From a virus: a stretch of DNA of 42,069 bases. The notes beneath the pieces are model-generated. The model searched no databases and was not told the DNA's origin. It saw only the letters and a list, made by a program, of their open reading frames with translations. The stretch is taken from positions 1-42,069 of IMG/VR virus record IMGVR_UViG_3300009537_004357. The stretch is one strand, 5' to 3'. Positions within the stretch are counted from its first letter, which is position 1, and each line of letters starts with the position of its first letter. Shown here in pieces: positions 15,676 through 23,166 of this stretch. The position numbers and the translations under genes are program-made.

Positions 15676-16371
15676 TCAGACCTGGCCGGCCGCGATGCCG
15701 CCGATCTTAGTCGTGGCGCTACCGATCTCCCTCCGCGCCTTGACGAGTCCTTCCTTGAAAGCCTGCAGCTCGGTCTTCTTCGGGTCTTGCTTGCGCAGCT
15801 CCCCGGCGATCTGCTCGGCGCGGGCGTTGATGGCCACCGAGGCCTGGTCCACCTCGAAGTTTTTGGCCGGGGTGAACTCCAGCACGTTGCCTGTCGCCTG
15901 GTGCTGCCCGCCGGCCAACTCGCCGAGCGGCACGATCTGCGGCAGCGCGTCGAGCTGGCGCAGCGCGTAATCGAGGACGGGCAGCTCCGCTTCCTTCGCG
16001 TCCTTGCCTGCGCCCTCGGTGAACTTGATGGTCCCGCCCTGCGCCACACGCTCGCGCATCAGCTGGATGGTGCCCGCCATCGCGGGCACAATCTTCCCCG
16101 CCGTGGTCAGGGCCTTCACGCGCTCGTCGAACCGCACCAGCCGTGCGTCGGCTTCCGTCCTGGCCGCGCGCTCGTTCGACTGCTTCACGCTTTCCTCGAA
16201 GGTCTTCGTGAGCTTGTCGAGCTTTTCCAGTAGCGGCTTCTGCGCGGCTTCGACCCGCTCCTGGAGTTCCTTCTCGGTGAAGCCCGCGTCGGCCTTCTTC
16301 GCCCCGAACATCTCGGAGAAGAAAGCGCGAATGCGCTCGTCCACCGTCTTGCCCACTTCTTTCAGATCCAC
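15676..16371 (-). CDS. Nested in-frame scaffold protein (Mu Z-like)
   Basis: An internal GTG at 16371 in frame with the protease gene is preceded by a near-perfect AAGGAGG (16377-16383) with a 5-nt spacer. It would give a 231-residue product starting VDLKEVGKTVDERIRAFFSE, with a long charged coiled-coil-prone segment (KELQERVEAAQKPLLEKLDK then LTKTFEESVKQSNERAA) and a helical C-terminus. The start falls in the linker right after the protease domain. In phage Mu the scaffold Z is made from an internal in-frame start within the protease gene I, so this layout fits. The independent product is inferred from the ribosome site and architecture. Confidence 0.7.
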   Translation of the reverse strand: MDLKEVGKTVDERIRAFFSEMFGAKKADAGFTEKELQERVEAAQKPLLEKLDKLTKTFEESVKQSNERAARTEADARLVRFDERVKALTTAGKIVPAMAGTIQLMRERVAQGGTIKFTEGAGKDAKEAELPVLDYALRQLDALPQIVPLGELAGGQHQATGNVLEFTPAKNFEVDQASVAINARAEQIAGELRKQDPKKTELQAFKEGLVKARREIGSATTKIGGIAAGQV

Positions 16372-16926
16372 TTCGTCCTCCTTCTCCCCCGCGGGGGAAT
16401 CCGAAAAATCGATGGCCACGAATTCGCCATCGGAAAACTTCACCGGCGTGAGCCCTTTCACCTCCGGGGGATTCGCCCCCAGAAACCCGACGTGCCGCAC
16501 CGCGGGCCCCGTACCCTTGGGGTCTCGGTAAATGGCCACGCTGCGGTTTGGGAAACGTCCGTCCTTCACATGCCCTTCGAGCTGCGGCTGTACCTTCTCC
16601 GCGCGCATCAATAGCCGGTCGCCATCGCGCTTCAGCTCCGCCGCCCAGCCCATCGCCGGCGAATCGTGCTCGGGATGGCCAAGCACGAGCGGCGGCTTCC
16701 AGGACGTCAGGTTCGACACCATGGCGTCCAGGTCGGCGCTGGTGTAACGGCCCTTGTCGCCGTAGTCGCCCACCTTGAAGATCTCGATCCATTGATTATT
16801 GAAGTCGGCCATGTGAGTCTCCTTTTCCATTTCTCCGCAGATCCTGCGCGCGGACTCTTCGTCGTGCCCCTTGCCCTGCATCGCCACCACGCAGGCATCG
16901 AATGTCTCGTAAGGTCCTACCGGCAT
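15676..16926 (-). CDS. Mu I-like head protease with C-terminal scaffold
   Basis: A 416-residue protein whose ATG shares a base with the stop of the F-like gene (TGATG). Residues 1-37 (PYETFDACVVAMQGKGHDEE, SARRICGEME) are a small helical Cys-containing lead often seen on phage head proteases and ChaB-like modules. Residues about 40-180 match Mu I-type proteases: WIEIFKVGDYGDKGRYTSAD, LVLGHPEHDSPAMGWAAELK, VKDGRFPNRSVAIYRD, HVGFLGANPPEVKGLTPVKF. Residues 186-416 are the scaffold region, with its own internal start. Expected action: cleave the scaffold and itself during capsid maturation. An ATG at the MADFNN position (res 38) is an alternative start. Confidence 0.85.
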   Translation of the reverse strand: MPVGPYETFDACVVAMQGKGHDEESARRICGEMEKETHMADFNNQWIEIFKVGDYGDKGRYTSADLDAMVSNLTSWKPPLVLGHPEHDSPAMGWAAELKRDGDRLLMRAEKVQPQLEGHVKDGRFPNRSVAIYRDPKGTGPAVRHVGFLGANPPEVKGLTPVKFSDGEFVAIDFSDSPAGEKEDEVDLKEVGKTVDERIRAFFSEMFGAKKADAGFTEKELQERVEAAQKPLLEKLDKLTKTFEESVKQSNERAARTEADARLVRFDERVKALTTAGKIVPAMAGTIQLMRERVAQGGTIKFTEGAGKDAKEAELPVLDYALRQLDALPQIVPLGELAGGQHQATGNVLEFTPAKNFEVDQASVAINARAEQIAGELRKQDPKKTELQAFKEGLVKARREIGSATTKIGGIAAGQV

Positions 16927-17918
16927 CAGTTCACGCTCCGAAACCCCGGATCCCGCCGGAAGCCGAAGGGGATCCCTTCGCGCAAATCCCGCGCCGCGCC
17001 GCTTTCGATCATCTTCAGCGCGCGCGCCTGGCTCACTCCGATCAGAACGCATCGGCAGTTGAATCCGAGCAGCGGGCGCAACTCGGCGCCCGTCGTCTCC
17101 CACCAGGCGGCCGGCGCCACGCCGTTGTCTCCGGCCAGATGGTTCGGCCGCGTCGAGCCGTCGTTCATGGCATCGAAAAGCCGCCAGTTGATGATGGCCG
17201 CCACCTGCGGATCTCGCAGCGCTTCTTCGCGGCCGTTGGCCAGCGCCTGGCCCACGTTCGTATTCCACACCACGCGCAGACGGCCCGCGCTGGTCTGGAA
17301 GTTCCGCAGCAGCTCGCGGGCGGCGCGCTCAAACTGCGTGGGCGTCAATCCCGATTCGAGCGACGTGGCGATCAGGTCGCGCATGCCCTCGAGCGCGGCC
17401 TGCTGGTTGACCCCGGCGATGCGGAAGGCTTGCGCCTGCTGCTCCGTCACGGCGCGCTCCCATTGCGCCTGCGTCATCACCGGGAGCCGCCGCAGATATT
17501 CCACGGCGCCGGCGGGAGAGACCTGGCTCAACTCGGCCATCTGCATATCCCGTTTCAGCGGCAGATCCGCATCGCGTCTCACCTGGGCCTGGCCGAGCAC
17601 GCGCGCGGCCGCCAGCAGCCGCGCGATGCGCCAGGCCGCGAGCTCGGTTTTCTGAGCTACTCGCCATTCGCCACTCATCACCCGCTCCGAAGCGCCAAAC
17701 GCAAATGCCTCCATCGCCGAGTCGAGCAGTTCGCCGGCAATGCTGCGGAGAAAGAGCGCCTGCTCGATTACTCCGGCGGTGAGCAGGACTTCGAGATCCC
17801 GCTGCGTGTCAACCGCTGCCTTGTGCGCCCGGCGCGTGACGCGGATTCGGGGCCGCTCGATGCGCCGGAGAATGCGCCGGCGGCTTTCCGCGTAATAACG
17901 ATGCGCCACTGCTCTCAA
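16926..17918 (-). CDS. Mu F-like minor head protein (head morphogenesis)
   Basis: A 330-residue phage head morphogenesis protein of the SPP1 gp7/Mu F type. The C-terminal domain has the diagnostic LRVVWNTNVGQALANGREEA, then WRLFDAMNDGSTRPNHLAGD and LRPLLGFNCRCVLIGVSQ. The N-terminal half is helical. It begins inside the portal gene end (ATGA) and ends into the protease start (TGATG). Around residues 80-95 the sequence RVMSGEWRVAQ is the translation of a dispersed ACTCGCCATTCGCCACTC-type repeat (17658-17687), which seems to have been inserted in frame. It would act in portal vertex assembly. Confidence 0.9.
   Translation of the reverse strand: MRAVAHRYYAESRRRILRRIERPRIRVTRRAHKAAVDTQRDLEVLLTAGVIEQALFLRSIAGELLDSAMEAFAFGASERVMSGEWRVAQKTELAAWRIARLLAAARVLGQAQVRRDADLPLKRDMQMAELSQVSPAGAVEYLRRLPVMTQAQWERAVTEQQAQAFRIAGVNQQAALEGMRDLIATSLESGLTPTQFERAARELLRNFQTSAGRLRVVWNTNVGQALANGREEALRDPQVAAIINWRLFDAMNDGSTRPNHLAGDNGVAPAAWWETTGAELRPLLGFNCRCVLIGVSQARALKMIESGAARDLREGIPFGFRRDPGFRSVN
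17658..17687. repeat. Dispersed CTCGCCATTCGCCACTC element inside the F-like gene
   Basis: The segment CTACTCGCCATTCGCCACTC and the following ATCACCCG resemble a short tandem CGCCA-TT/CT repeat family common between genes in bacterial chromosomes. Here it is read in frame within the F-like head gene, outside the conserved C-terminal domain. Confidence 0.5.
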
Positions 17919-19204
17919 TCCTCACCTCTCGCCGGCGGCAGCAGCTCCGGGACCAGGCCGGAAAGCGCGGAGGGTTGCAGCACTTCTTCCCCCTCGTCCG
18001 GCTGGCGAATGCCGCTCTGCTCGTAGACTTCCTGCTTGGGGACTCCCGCGCCCATGTTCCGCGCCTTGTCGAGCAGCGCGAGCTCGGCCATGCGGTCCTT
18101 CGGCGGCTGCTTGTCGGCGCGCCAGTAGGGACGGAAGGCGCGTTCCACGAACGCGGGCCCGAAGCGCCATATTCCCCAGGGCAGGATGAGCTGGTCGTTG
18201 ATCACTTCTTCCTGGTCAGCCAGGTCGTTGCGGATCCGCTCCCACAGCACCGCGAGATGGACGTCGCCTAACGAGCGCGACCCGGCGCCCTGCTCGGCGC
18301 CCCGCGAGGTCATCGTCTGGCCCAGGATGATGCGCGTCATCTCCGCATCGAAATAGTCGAACAGGCTCTTGAAGTCCTCCGCGTGGCGCACGCGCGCCTG
18401 CGCCAGCAGCGATTCCACCACCTGGAGTCCCTCCGGCACCCCGACCGCGATCTCGGAGTAAATCGCCTCCGCCACTTCGCGGGCCTTATCCTTGTCGGCA
18501 TCGTTCTGATATTGGACGGCGATCGTGCCCGGCCCCTTCTCGAGGAACTGCAGATGCAGCCGCAGCGCGTTGCGCTTGAACCAACTGGGCCAGTAGAGCC
18601 GCCGCAGCAGTGGCAGGCCGCGGCGGTCTCCGTCACGCGGCTGGTAGGTGGCCACCAGGAACTTCGCCGGGGGCGTGATTTGCCCTTCCGCGCCGGGGAA
18701 ATTTGATAGCCGCAACTCGCCGATCTGCGGGTCGTAGATCCTGCCGAAACGAAAGAGTTCCTGCGGCCGCCCGATCAGGCGCGCGCGGATTCCTTCGGTC
18801 TTGATGCTCCATAGGATTTCGAGCACCTTGTAGCCGTAGGCCGTGGCGCCGAGGATTTCCCATCGCGCCCATCGCCACTGCGGGATCGCTTCGATGAAGG
18901 CGGACGTCTCTTCCTGGAAGAGGTTGGCCTGGCCGTTGTTGGGGTCCGCGCTCACTACGTTCGAGTCCCGCGCCATGGCCAGGATCTTCCGGTCCTCGAG
19001 CGCGGATCCGATGGCCGTGTCTTTCTCTTCGAGCTCGCGGTATTTGCCGAAGACGCTCGGAGAGCCGTCCACCATCTCCTGGTAAACGGTGGAGGGATTG
19101 AAGCGGCCGCTGAAGGCCTGCGCGTTGAGCCCGGTGACGCGCAGCACTTCGAGCTTCACCATTTCCTCGATGATCGGCTTCACGTTGTTGGGCTGCGTCG
19201 CCAT
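17915..19204 (-). CDS. Portal protein (DUF935, Mu gp29-like)
   Basis: A 429-residue portal of the DUF935 family, the ring through which DNA enters and leaves the head. Typical features: FNPSTVYQEMVDGSPSVFGK near the N-terminus, DTAIGSALEDRKILAMARDS, a WEILGATAYGYKVLEILW segment, PRDGDRRGLPLLRRLYWPSW, then FKSLFDYFDAEMTRIILGQT and GSRSLGDVHLAVLWERIRND with VINDQLILPWGIWRFG. These are hallmark stretches of Mu-like portals. It lies between the large terminase and the F-like gene as in Mu. Confidence 0.95.
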   Translation of the reverse strand: MATQPNNVKPIIEEMVKLEVLRVTGLNAQAFSGRFNPSTVYQEMVDGSPSVFGKYRELEEKDTAIGSALEDRKILAMARDSNVVSADPNNGQANLFQEETSAFIEAIPQWRWARWEILGATAYGYKVLEILWSIKTEGIRARLIGRPQELFRFGRIYDPQIGELRLSNFPGAEGQITPPAKFLVATYQPRDGDRRGLPLLRRLYWPSWFKRNALRLHLQFLEKGPGTIAVQYQNDADKDKAREVAEAIYSEIAVGVPEGLQVVESLLAQARVRHAEDFKSLFDYFDAEMTRIILGQTMTSRGAEQGAGSRSLGDVHLAVLWERIRNDLADQEEVINDQLILPWGIWRFGPAFVERAFRPYWRADKQPPKDRMAELALLDKARNMGAGVPKQEVYEQSGIRQPDEGEEVLQPSALSGLVPELLPPARGED

Positions 19205-19207
19205 TAG

Positions 19208-19245
19208 GTCCTTCGACTCCGCTCAGGATGAATGCTGCGCATTCA
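19208..19245. repeat. Dispersed CTTCGACTCCGCTCAGGATG element with hairpin
   Basis: The stretch from 19208 to 19229 matches a widespread intergenic repeat of the CCTTCGACTCCGCTCAGGAT kind; a related piece is at 38211-38232. It runs into a perfect hairpin TGAATGC-TGC-GCATTCA (19229-19245) that includes the large terminase stop codon. It occupies the whole spacer between terminase and portal. Confidence 0.65.
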
Positions 19246-20841
19246 CCAACTCCTCGCCGCCGCGGCCGCGCTCCCCGCCGCGCGCCCGCCGAATCCCGCC
19301 TCGGCGGCCTGCTGCGCCGCCGTTGCCCGCGATCCCCGCGCCACGTCCACCCGAATAACCGCTCCGCTCGCCGCGAGCAGGGCCATCGCTACCGCCCAGA
19401 AAGCGTCGGCATGATGGAATGCCTTCTGAGCCTGTCCGCCCGCGGTGGGTCCCTCGATCTCGATGCGCGGAGCATCAAAGGTGATTGCGCCGCCAGCGGA
19501 GATTTCGCGCTTGATGGCCTGCAGCTCCTGGCGGATCTGCTCGTCGTAGGGGATGCGCAGCTGCGCCTTCTCGAAAAATTCCTTCAGGCGAACAGCCATG
19601 TCCGTCTTGATTTTCACGCTGTCGCTGCCCACGCTTTGCTGCTGCGTCTTTTCCTTCTTCACCGAGCCCCCGAAATTCACGCCCATCACCCGGCCGGGTA
19701 CTTCCGCCGCCAACCACTCGAATAGGCCGAGGCCCAGGCCGGTGGAATCCATCGCCGTGCGCGTGGCCAGCTTCACGTAGGGCAGCAGCTCGTGGGCCTG
19801 GTCCAGGTCGCCGCTGCCTTTCCGGGCGAAGAACGGCATGTTGTGGATCCAGCGCACCAGGCGCACCCAGAAGACGTCGCCGATCTTTTCGAGCAGCCAG
19901 ACGCAGGTGCGGTCGCCGTCGCGCGCCACGTCAATCCCGCAATAGATCGGATTCGTCGTCGCCCAGTTCGCGGGCAGTTCCGCGCTCGCGCCGGCGTTCT
20001 CGGCATGCGCAATCAGCTCCAGCGTGATCCACGCGTCGCCGCCCTTCAGAAACGCGCAGTTGAATTCCTGGTCCTCGGTGAGCGGATCGCCCTTGAACAG
20101 GTCGCGCAGCGCCGCCTTGTCGATCGGGCAGCCGTCGGCGATGGCCATATCCACATTCACGAAGTGGCAGGACCAGTTGCCCTCGCTCTTCGGATTCGGC
20201 TGCGGAGGAATCGCGTCAGTGAGCTTGAACTCGCGCGCCAGGTCGAAGAATTTCCCCTGCTGGCCGTTCGGCGTGGAGAGCACGCGCAGCTTGTGGCCGA
20301 GCGCCACCTGGCGGGAAATCGCCGCCCAGATCGCGTAGCTCTTTTCGTGGTGGCTGAACTCGTCGAGGATGGCGTTACCCGGGTAGCCGCGCGCGGTGCG
20401 CGGATTGGCCGGCAGTGCCAGGATGCGCGAGCCGTTCGGGAAGTCGGCGCGCGTCACAAGGATATCCTCCGCCTTCCCGAGCGCGTCCACGAAATCTTCA
20501 TTCGTGATGGAGGCGACTTCCTGCATCGCCTCGCAAATTTTCCGCACGCCCTCTTCAATGAACTCCACCGATTGCGGCTTCGACGCCGAGAGCACGGTCC
20601 AGGTGGTGTTCGGGTGTTGCAGGCAATCGAGCACGGCCTCAAGCGCGGTGGCGAATGAATAGCCGATGCGCGCGGACTTCACCGCCAGCTTGAACCGCGA
20701 GCGGTCGTCCACCCACCGCTGCTGGTACTTTCTAAGCTGAAGTACCGGGGGCGGGGCCGAGGCCGAAGACCTTCCACCGGATGCTGTTGATGTCGGCGAT
20801 GGTGAGGTCTTTGCCCTTGCCGAGTTTTTCCGCTGCTTCAC
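19243..20841 (-). CDS. terL: Terminase large subunit (Mu gp28-like)
   Basis: A 532-residue packaging motor. ATPase motifs: KSARIGYS (res 55-62, atypical Walker A), ILDEFSHH (158-165, Walker B with catalytic Glu), coupling motif STPNG (189-193). Nuclease: GIDVARDGDRT (302-312) and AMDSTGLG (363-370), plus FHHADAFWAVAMALL near the end. The start is uncertain. The needed N-terminal LRKYQQRWVDDRSRFKL has no ATG before it; the only upstream candidate is GTG at 20841, overlapping the small subunit by 110 nt. The C-terminal 30 residues are Ala/Gly-rich and low in complexity. It should cut and pump phage DNA in a headful mode. Confidence 0.93.
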   Translation of the reverse strand: MKQRKNSARAKTSPSPTSTASGGRSSASAPPPVLQLRKYQQRWVDDRSRFKLAVKSARIGYSFATALEAVLDCLQHPNTTWTVLSASKPQSVEFIEEGVRKICEAMQEVASITNEDFVDALGKAEDILVTRADFPNGSRILALPANPRTARGYPGNAILDEFSHHEKSYAIWAAISRQVALGHKLRVLSTPNGQQGKFFDLAREFKLTDAIPPQPNPKSEGNWSCHFVNVDMAIADGCPIDKAALRDLFKGDPLTEDQEFNCAFLKGGDAWITLELIAHAENAGASAELPANWATTNPIYCGIDVARDGDRTCVWLLEKIGDVFWVRLVRWIHNMPFFARKGSGDLDQAHELLPYVKLATRTAMDSTGLGLGLFEWLAAEVPGRVMGVNFGGSVKKEKTQQQSVGSDSVKIKTDMAVRLKEFFEKAQLRIPYDEQIRQELQAIKREISAGGAITFDAPRIEIEGPTAGGQAQKAFHHADAFWAVAMALLAASGAVIRVDVARGSRATAAQQAAEAGFGGRAAGSAAAAARSW

Positions 20842-21376
20842 GGGTCGCCTTGTCCGCCTTCGACTTCAATTGCTCGAATTTCTTCTGCGCCAGGTCTACC
20901 TTGCGCTCTTCGATCTCCGCGCGCTTCTTCTTGCTCTGCGCGTCGATTACCTTCGAGAGCAGGAAGGCTAAATTTGAGATCGCCGCCTGGCGCTCTGCCG
21001 AGTCCTTGGAGTTCGTCAGTGTGAAGACCTCGCCGGAGAGCGCGTTCATCGTGGCCTCGGGCAGCTTCTCGAATCCGAGCTCCGCGAACTTCTCGGCCAA
21101 TACCCGCGCTGATTCCGCCTGCGCCAGCGCCCGCTCGTTCATCTGCCGCACCCGAACGTCGTACCAGCGCTGCACCGCGTCTGTGGAGACGGACTGGCCG
21201 CTCATTTTGGAAACCATCTCGGCCACTTCCGAGTAGGGCGTGAATTTCGCCCGCGCGGCGATCACTTTTTGCTTGATGGCTTCCGGCAGCCGGTCGATCT
21301 TGAAGGGCTGCTGCGCGCGCCTCTTCTCCCCCGTCCTGGGCTTCCGGTAGCCTGCGCGATGCTTGCCTTGCGGCAT
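20732..21376 (-). CDS. Terminase small subunit (DUF3486, Mu gp27-like)
   Basis: A 214-residue DUF3486-family protein. It has the family pattern FKIDRLPEAIKQKVIAARAK, then YSEVAEMVSKMSGQSVSTDA (an HTH that would recognise the packaging site), followed by a long coiled-coil-prone helical region with SNLAFLLSKVIDAQSKKKRAE. ATG directly follows the stop of the Gp26-like gene without a gap (TGAATG on the minus strand). Its 3' end overlaps the large subunit by 110 nt if the latter starts at GTG 20841. Confidence 0.9.
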   Translation of the reverse strand: MPQGKHRAGYRKPRTGEKRRAQQPFKIDRLPEAIKQKVIAARAKFTPYSEVAEMVSKMSGQSVSTDAVQRWYDVRVRQMNERALAQAESARVLAEKFAELGFEKLPEATMNALSGEVFTLTNSKDSAERQAAISNLAFLLSKVIDAQSKKKRAEIEERKVDLAQKKFEQLKSKADKATREAAEKLGKGKDLTIADINSIRWKVFGLGPAPGTSA

Positions 21377-21703
21377 TCAATCCAGCTCCACCTCGACCAT
21401 GATGCCCTCGTCGGTCGCCGTGCCTTCCAGGATGTCGCGGCCATGCGGCCGGATTTCGATCTCGCTGATCGAGACCTCTCCAGTGATTTTGTCCTTGTCC
21501 TGTTTGGCTGCCAGGCAGCCGCGCTCCACGAGGTCCTGGACGAGCTCACGGACCAGGTTCAGATAGACGTTGAAATGCAGCGTGTTCAATACGTCCATCA
21601 AAGACCAGTCGTAATGACGGTGTTTCTGCTTGGCGTGCCGCTGCTGCACGAGTTTCAGGATCACGCCGCGCAGGCGCTTCCGCTGGGCTGGGCTAAAGGT
21701 CAC
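21377..21703 (-). CDS. Gp26-like winged-helix protein (ArsR-like annotation type)
   Basis: A 108-residue protein starting at GTG 21703, whose start overlaps the upstream stop (GTGA), with CCAGGAGGAGACGC in front. It contains SLMDVLNTLHFNVYLNLVRE, QDLVERGCLAA and ISEIEIRPHGRDILEG, a compact helix-turn-helix plus beta-wing pattern. In Mu-like phages a small protein of this kind, often labelled ArsR-family, comes right before the small terminase (Mu gp26). The role is unproven; DNA binding during packaging or late regulation is plausible. Confidence 0.8.
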   Translation of the reverse strand: MTFSPAQRKRLRGVILKLVQQRHAKQKHRHYDWSLMDVLNTLHFNVYLNLVRELVQDLVERGCLAAKQDKDKITGEVSISEIEIRPHGRDILEGTATDEGIMVEVELD

Positions 21704-22140
21704 GCGTCTCCTCCTGGCAGAGAGGATTTTTGCGGCATACTGTCCTTGATTTCTTTCAGCCGGCTCAAGATCTCTTCGTTCTGCTGGGCCACAAAACCAA
21801 CGGCGGCTTCGGTAGCCTGCGCGCGCCGGTCGTCCTTCTCGGCCATCTGATGGACGCTCGACGCCAGCTCCTGCATCGCTGCCGAGGATTTCTGCGTCGT
21901 TTCGATGAACTGGCCGAAGCGCCGGTCCACCAGCACCAGGCCCACCAGGGCCAGGGTGAAGACGGGGCCCCATTGCTCGACGATCCGCCAGGCCGCTGCG
22001 GGGTTGGCCTCGATCAGCTTCACCAACATGATGATCAGCGCCACTGTCATGCCGGCGCCGGTGCCGCCCAGGACGAAGCGCAGCACGGTGGCCAGCGTCC
22101 CGCCATTACTGAAGAGCCTGTGTTTTTCTTCCAGCTTCAT
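21700..22140 (-). CDS. Membrane protein with coiled coil (Gp25/DUF2730-like position)
   Basis: A 146-residue protein with two hydrophobic segments: TVLRFVLGGTGAGMTVALII (about 18-40) and WGPVFTLALVGLVLV (57-71), followed by a long charged helical tail (AMQELASSVHQMAEKDDRRA then QNEEILSRLKEIKDSM). This fits the DUF2730/Mu gp25 position just before Gp26. A holin or inner-membrane assembly role is possible; the tail suggests a cytoplasmic or periplasmic coiled coil, so an i-spanin is an alternative. Confidence 0.75.
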   Translation of the reverse strand: MKLEEKHRLFSNGGTLATVLRFVLGGTGAGMTVALIIMLVKLIEANPAAAWRIVEQWGPVFTLALVGLVLVDRRFGQFIETTQKSSAAMQELASSVHQMAEKDDRRAQATEAAVGFVAQQNEEILSRLKEIKDSMPQKSSLPGGDA

Positions 22141-22143
22141 CCC

Positions 22144-22383
22144 TCAATCGTTCCCGCTGGCGGCTTTCCGATGCTTCTCGCCTTCACTGGCTGCGATTTC
22201 GCCCATTCGGCCGGCGATGGCCTTGGCGATGGCGTCGCGCAGCCCGATGGATACCAGCCCTACCGCCACCAGCGTGGCCGCGTCGCCCGCGCCGAGGAAG
22301 CCGAACCACGCGCCCCACAGGCCCGCGGCAATCGCCAGCACGCCAAAGGTGTACGTCTTCCAGCCCTGTGCTTTCGCTTCCAT
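22144..22383 (-). CDS. Small two-pass membrane protein, holin candidate
   Basis: A 79-residue protein from ATG 22383. It has two hydrophobic spans, YTFGVLAIAAGLWGAWFGFL and AATLVAVGLVSIGLRDAIAK, with a charged C-terminus. This is a common type of small phage protein found near endolysins. Together with the 66-aa and 146-aa proteins it forms a set of holin-type candidates; which one makes the lesion cannot be read from the sequence. Confidence 0.7.
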   Translation of the reverse strand: MEAKAQGWKTYTFGVLAIAAGLWGAWFGFLGAGDAATLVAVGLVSIGLRDAIAKAIAGRMGEIAASEGEKHRKAASGND

Positions 22384-22445
22384 CGAGCTATTCCTTCTCC
22401 GGCCAGTGCCAGCTGCCGGGGAGCTTCTTCTCGTTAAAGAGCGCC

Positions 22446-22646
22446 TCACCAGGTATGTTTTTTGCGCCCGCGTTCGATCTCTTCTTTGAAGACGGGAGTC
22501 GAACGGAATGCGTCGGCCTCATCTGCTGTGGCCAGCAGTTCCGTGGCGAGCTTTTCGCCTCCGGTCCACTGCGGCACGAACTGCGCCGCCAGGCGCAGCA
22601 GGGTGGCCACGATGATCAAAATCGCGTCAATGGATGCCGCTTTCAT
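22446..22646 (-). CDS. Small membrane-anchored protein of the lysis cassette
   Basis: A 66-residue protein with one N-terminal hydrophobic helix (AILIIVATLLRLAAQFV) and a soluble charged C-terminus (EKLATELLATADEADAF). Its ATG overlaps the lipoprotein stop (ATGA). One span plus a soluble tail fits an inner-membrane spanin or a regulator of lysis, paired with the adjoining lipoprotein; this is an inference from order and topology. Confidence 0.68.
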   Translation of the reverse strand: MKAASIDAILIIVATLLRLAAQFVPQWTGGEKLATELLATADEADAFRSTPVFKEEIERGRKKHTW

Positions 22647-23143
22647 CGGATCGCCTCCTTAGCCGCGACGAGGGCGGCCAGGCCGTTGGCCATCAGTGAT
22701 TCCAGATTTCGCTCTGCACCCAGCACCGGGGCGCAGGGACCGCCGCGGCCGTCGCCGTCTTGGTCTACGCCGTATGGCTCGCTGCCCGGCAGCGGAACGC
22801 CCGAGCAGTAGACGTTGATGGCGTCGCCCAGCGCGTTCTGCGCGTCGATGCTGGAATGCAGCGCCGGACAAATCCCTTCCTTCGCGGCGGGCCGGTCCGC
22901 CGAGCATTCCGGGTGGTTCTTCTGGGCCTGTCCGATGAAGGCTCCCAGTTTTTCATACACCCCGCGCGCGAGTTGCTCGGTGGTCAGCGCACCCACGACC
23001 GGCGCGCGCGCCTGCTTGGGACCGCAGCCAGGCAGAGCGAAAGTTAGGAGGGACAGAACGATGAGCGCCACACTCCGCCTTCCTCCTGTCCCCCGGTTTT
23101 CTCTCCGGGATCCGCAGTAGGCCAGATTCGGGTTTGTCTTCAT
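22643..23143 (-). CDS. Lipoprotein of the lysis cassette
   Basis: A 166-residue lipoprotein read from ATG 23143 (GGAGGAGCAGG upstream); an ATG at 23170 overlapping the endolysin stop would add nine residues. The hydrophobic segment SVALIVLSLLTFALPGC ends in a lipobox with Cys40. The mature part includes a DQDGDGRGGPC motif of the calcium-binding Excalibur/EF-loop kind, and several cysteines. A gene just after the endolysin in the same operon is often an outer-membrane spanin, but this mature part is longer than usual for Rz1. Envelope location is well supported; the precise role is not. Confidence 0.78.
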   Translation of the reverse strand: MKTNPNLAYCGSRRENRGTGGRRSVALIVLSLLTFALPGCGPKQARAPVVGALTTEQLARGVYEKLGAFIGQAQKNHPECSADRPAAKEGICPALHSSIDAQNALGDAINVYCSGVPLPGSEPYGVDQDGDGRGGPCAPVLGAERNLESLMANGLAALVAAKEAIR

Positions 23144-23166
23144 CGTCCTGCTCCTCCGTTCCGTTT

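Noticed and set aside
22383-22445. Short frame ending GSWHWPEKE between two membrane-protein genes
   Set aside because: It reads like protein but has no acceptable start codon in frame; probably a remnant or chance.
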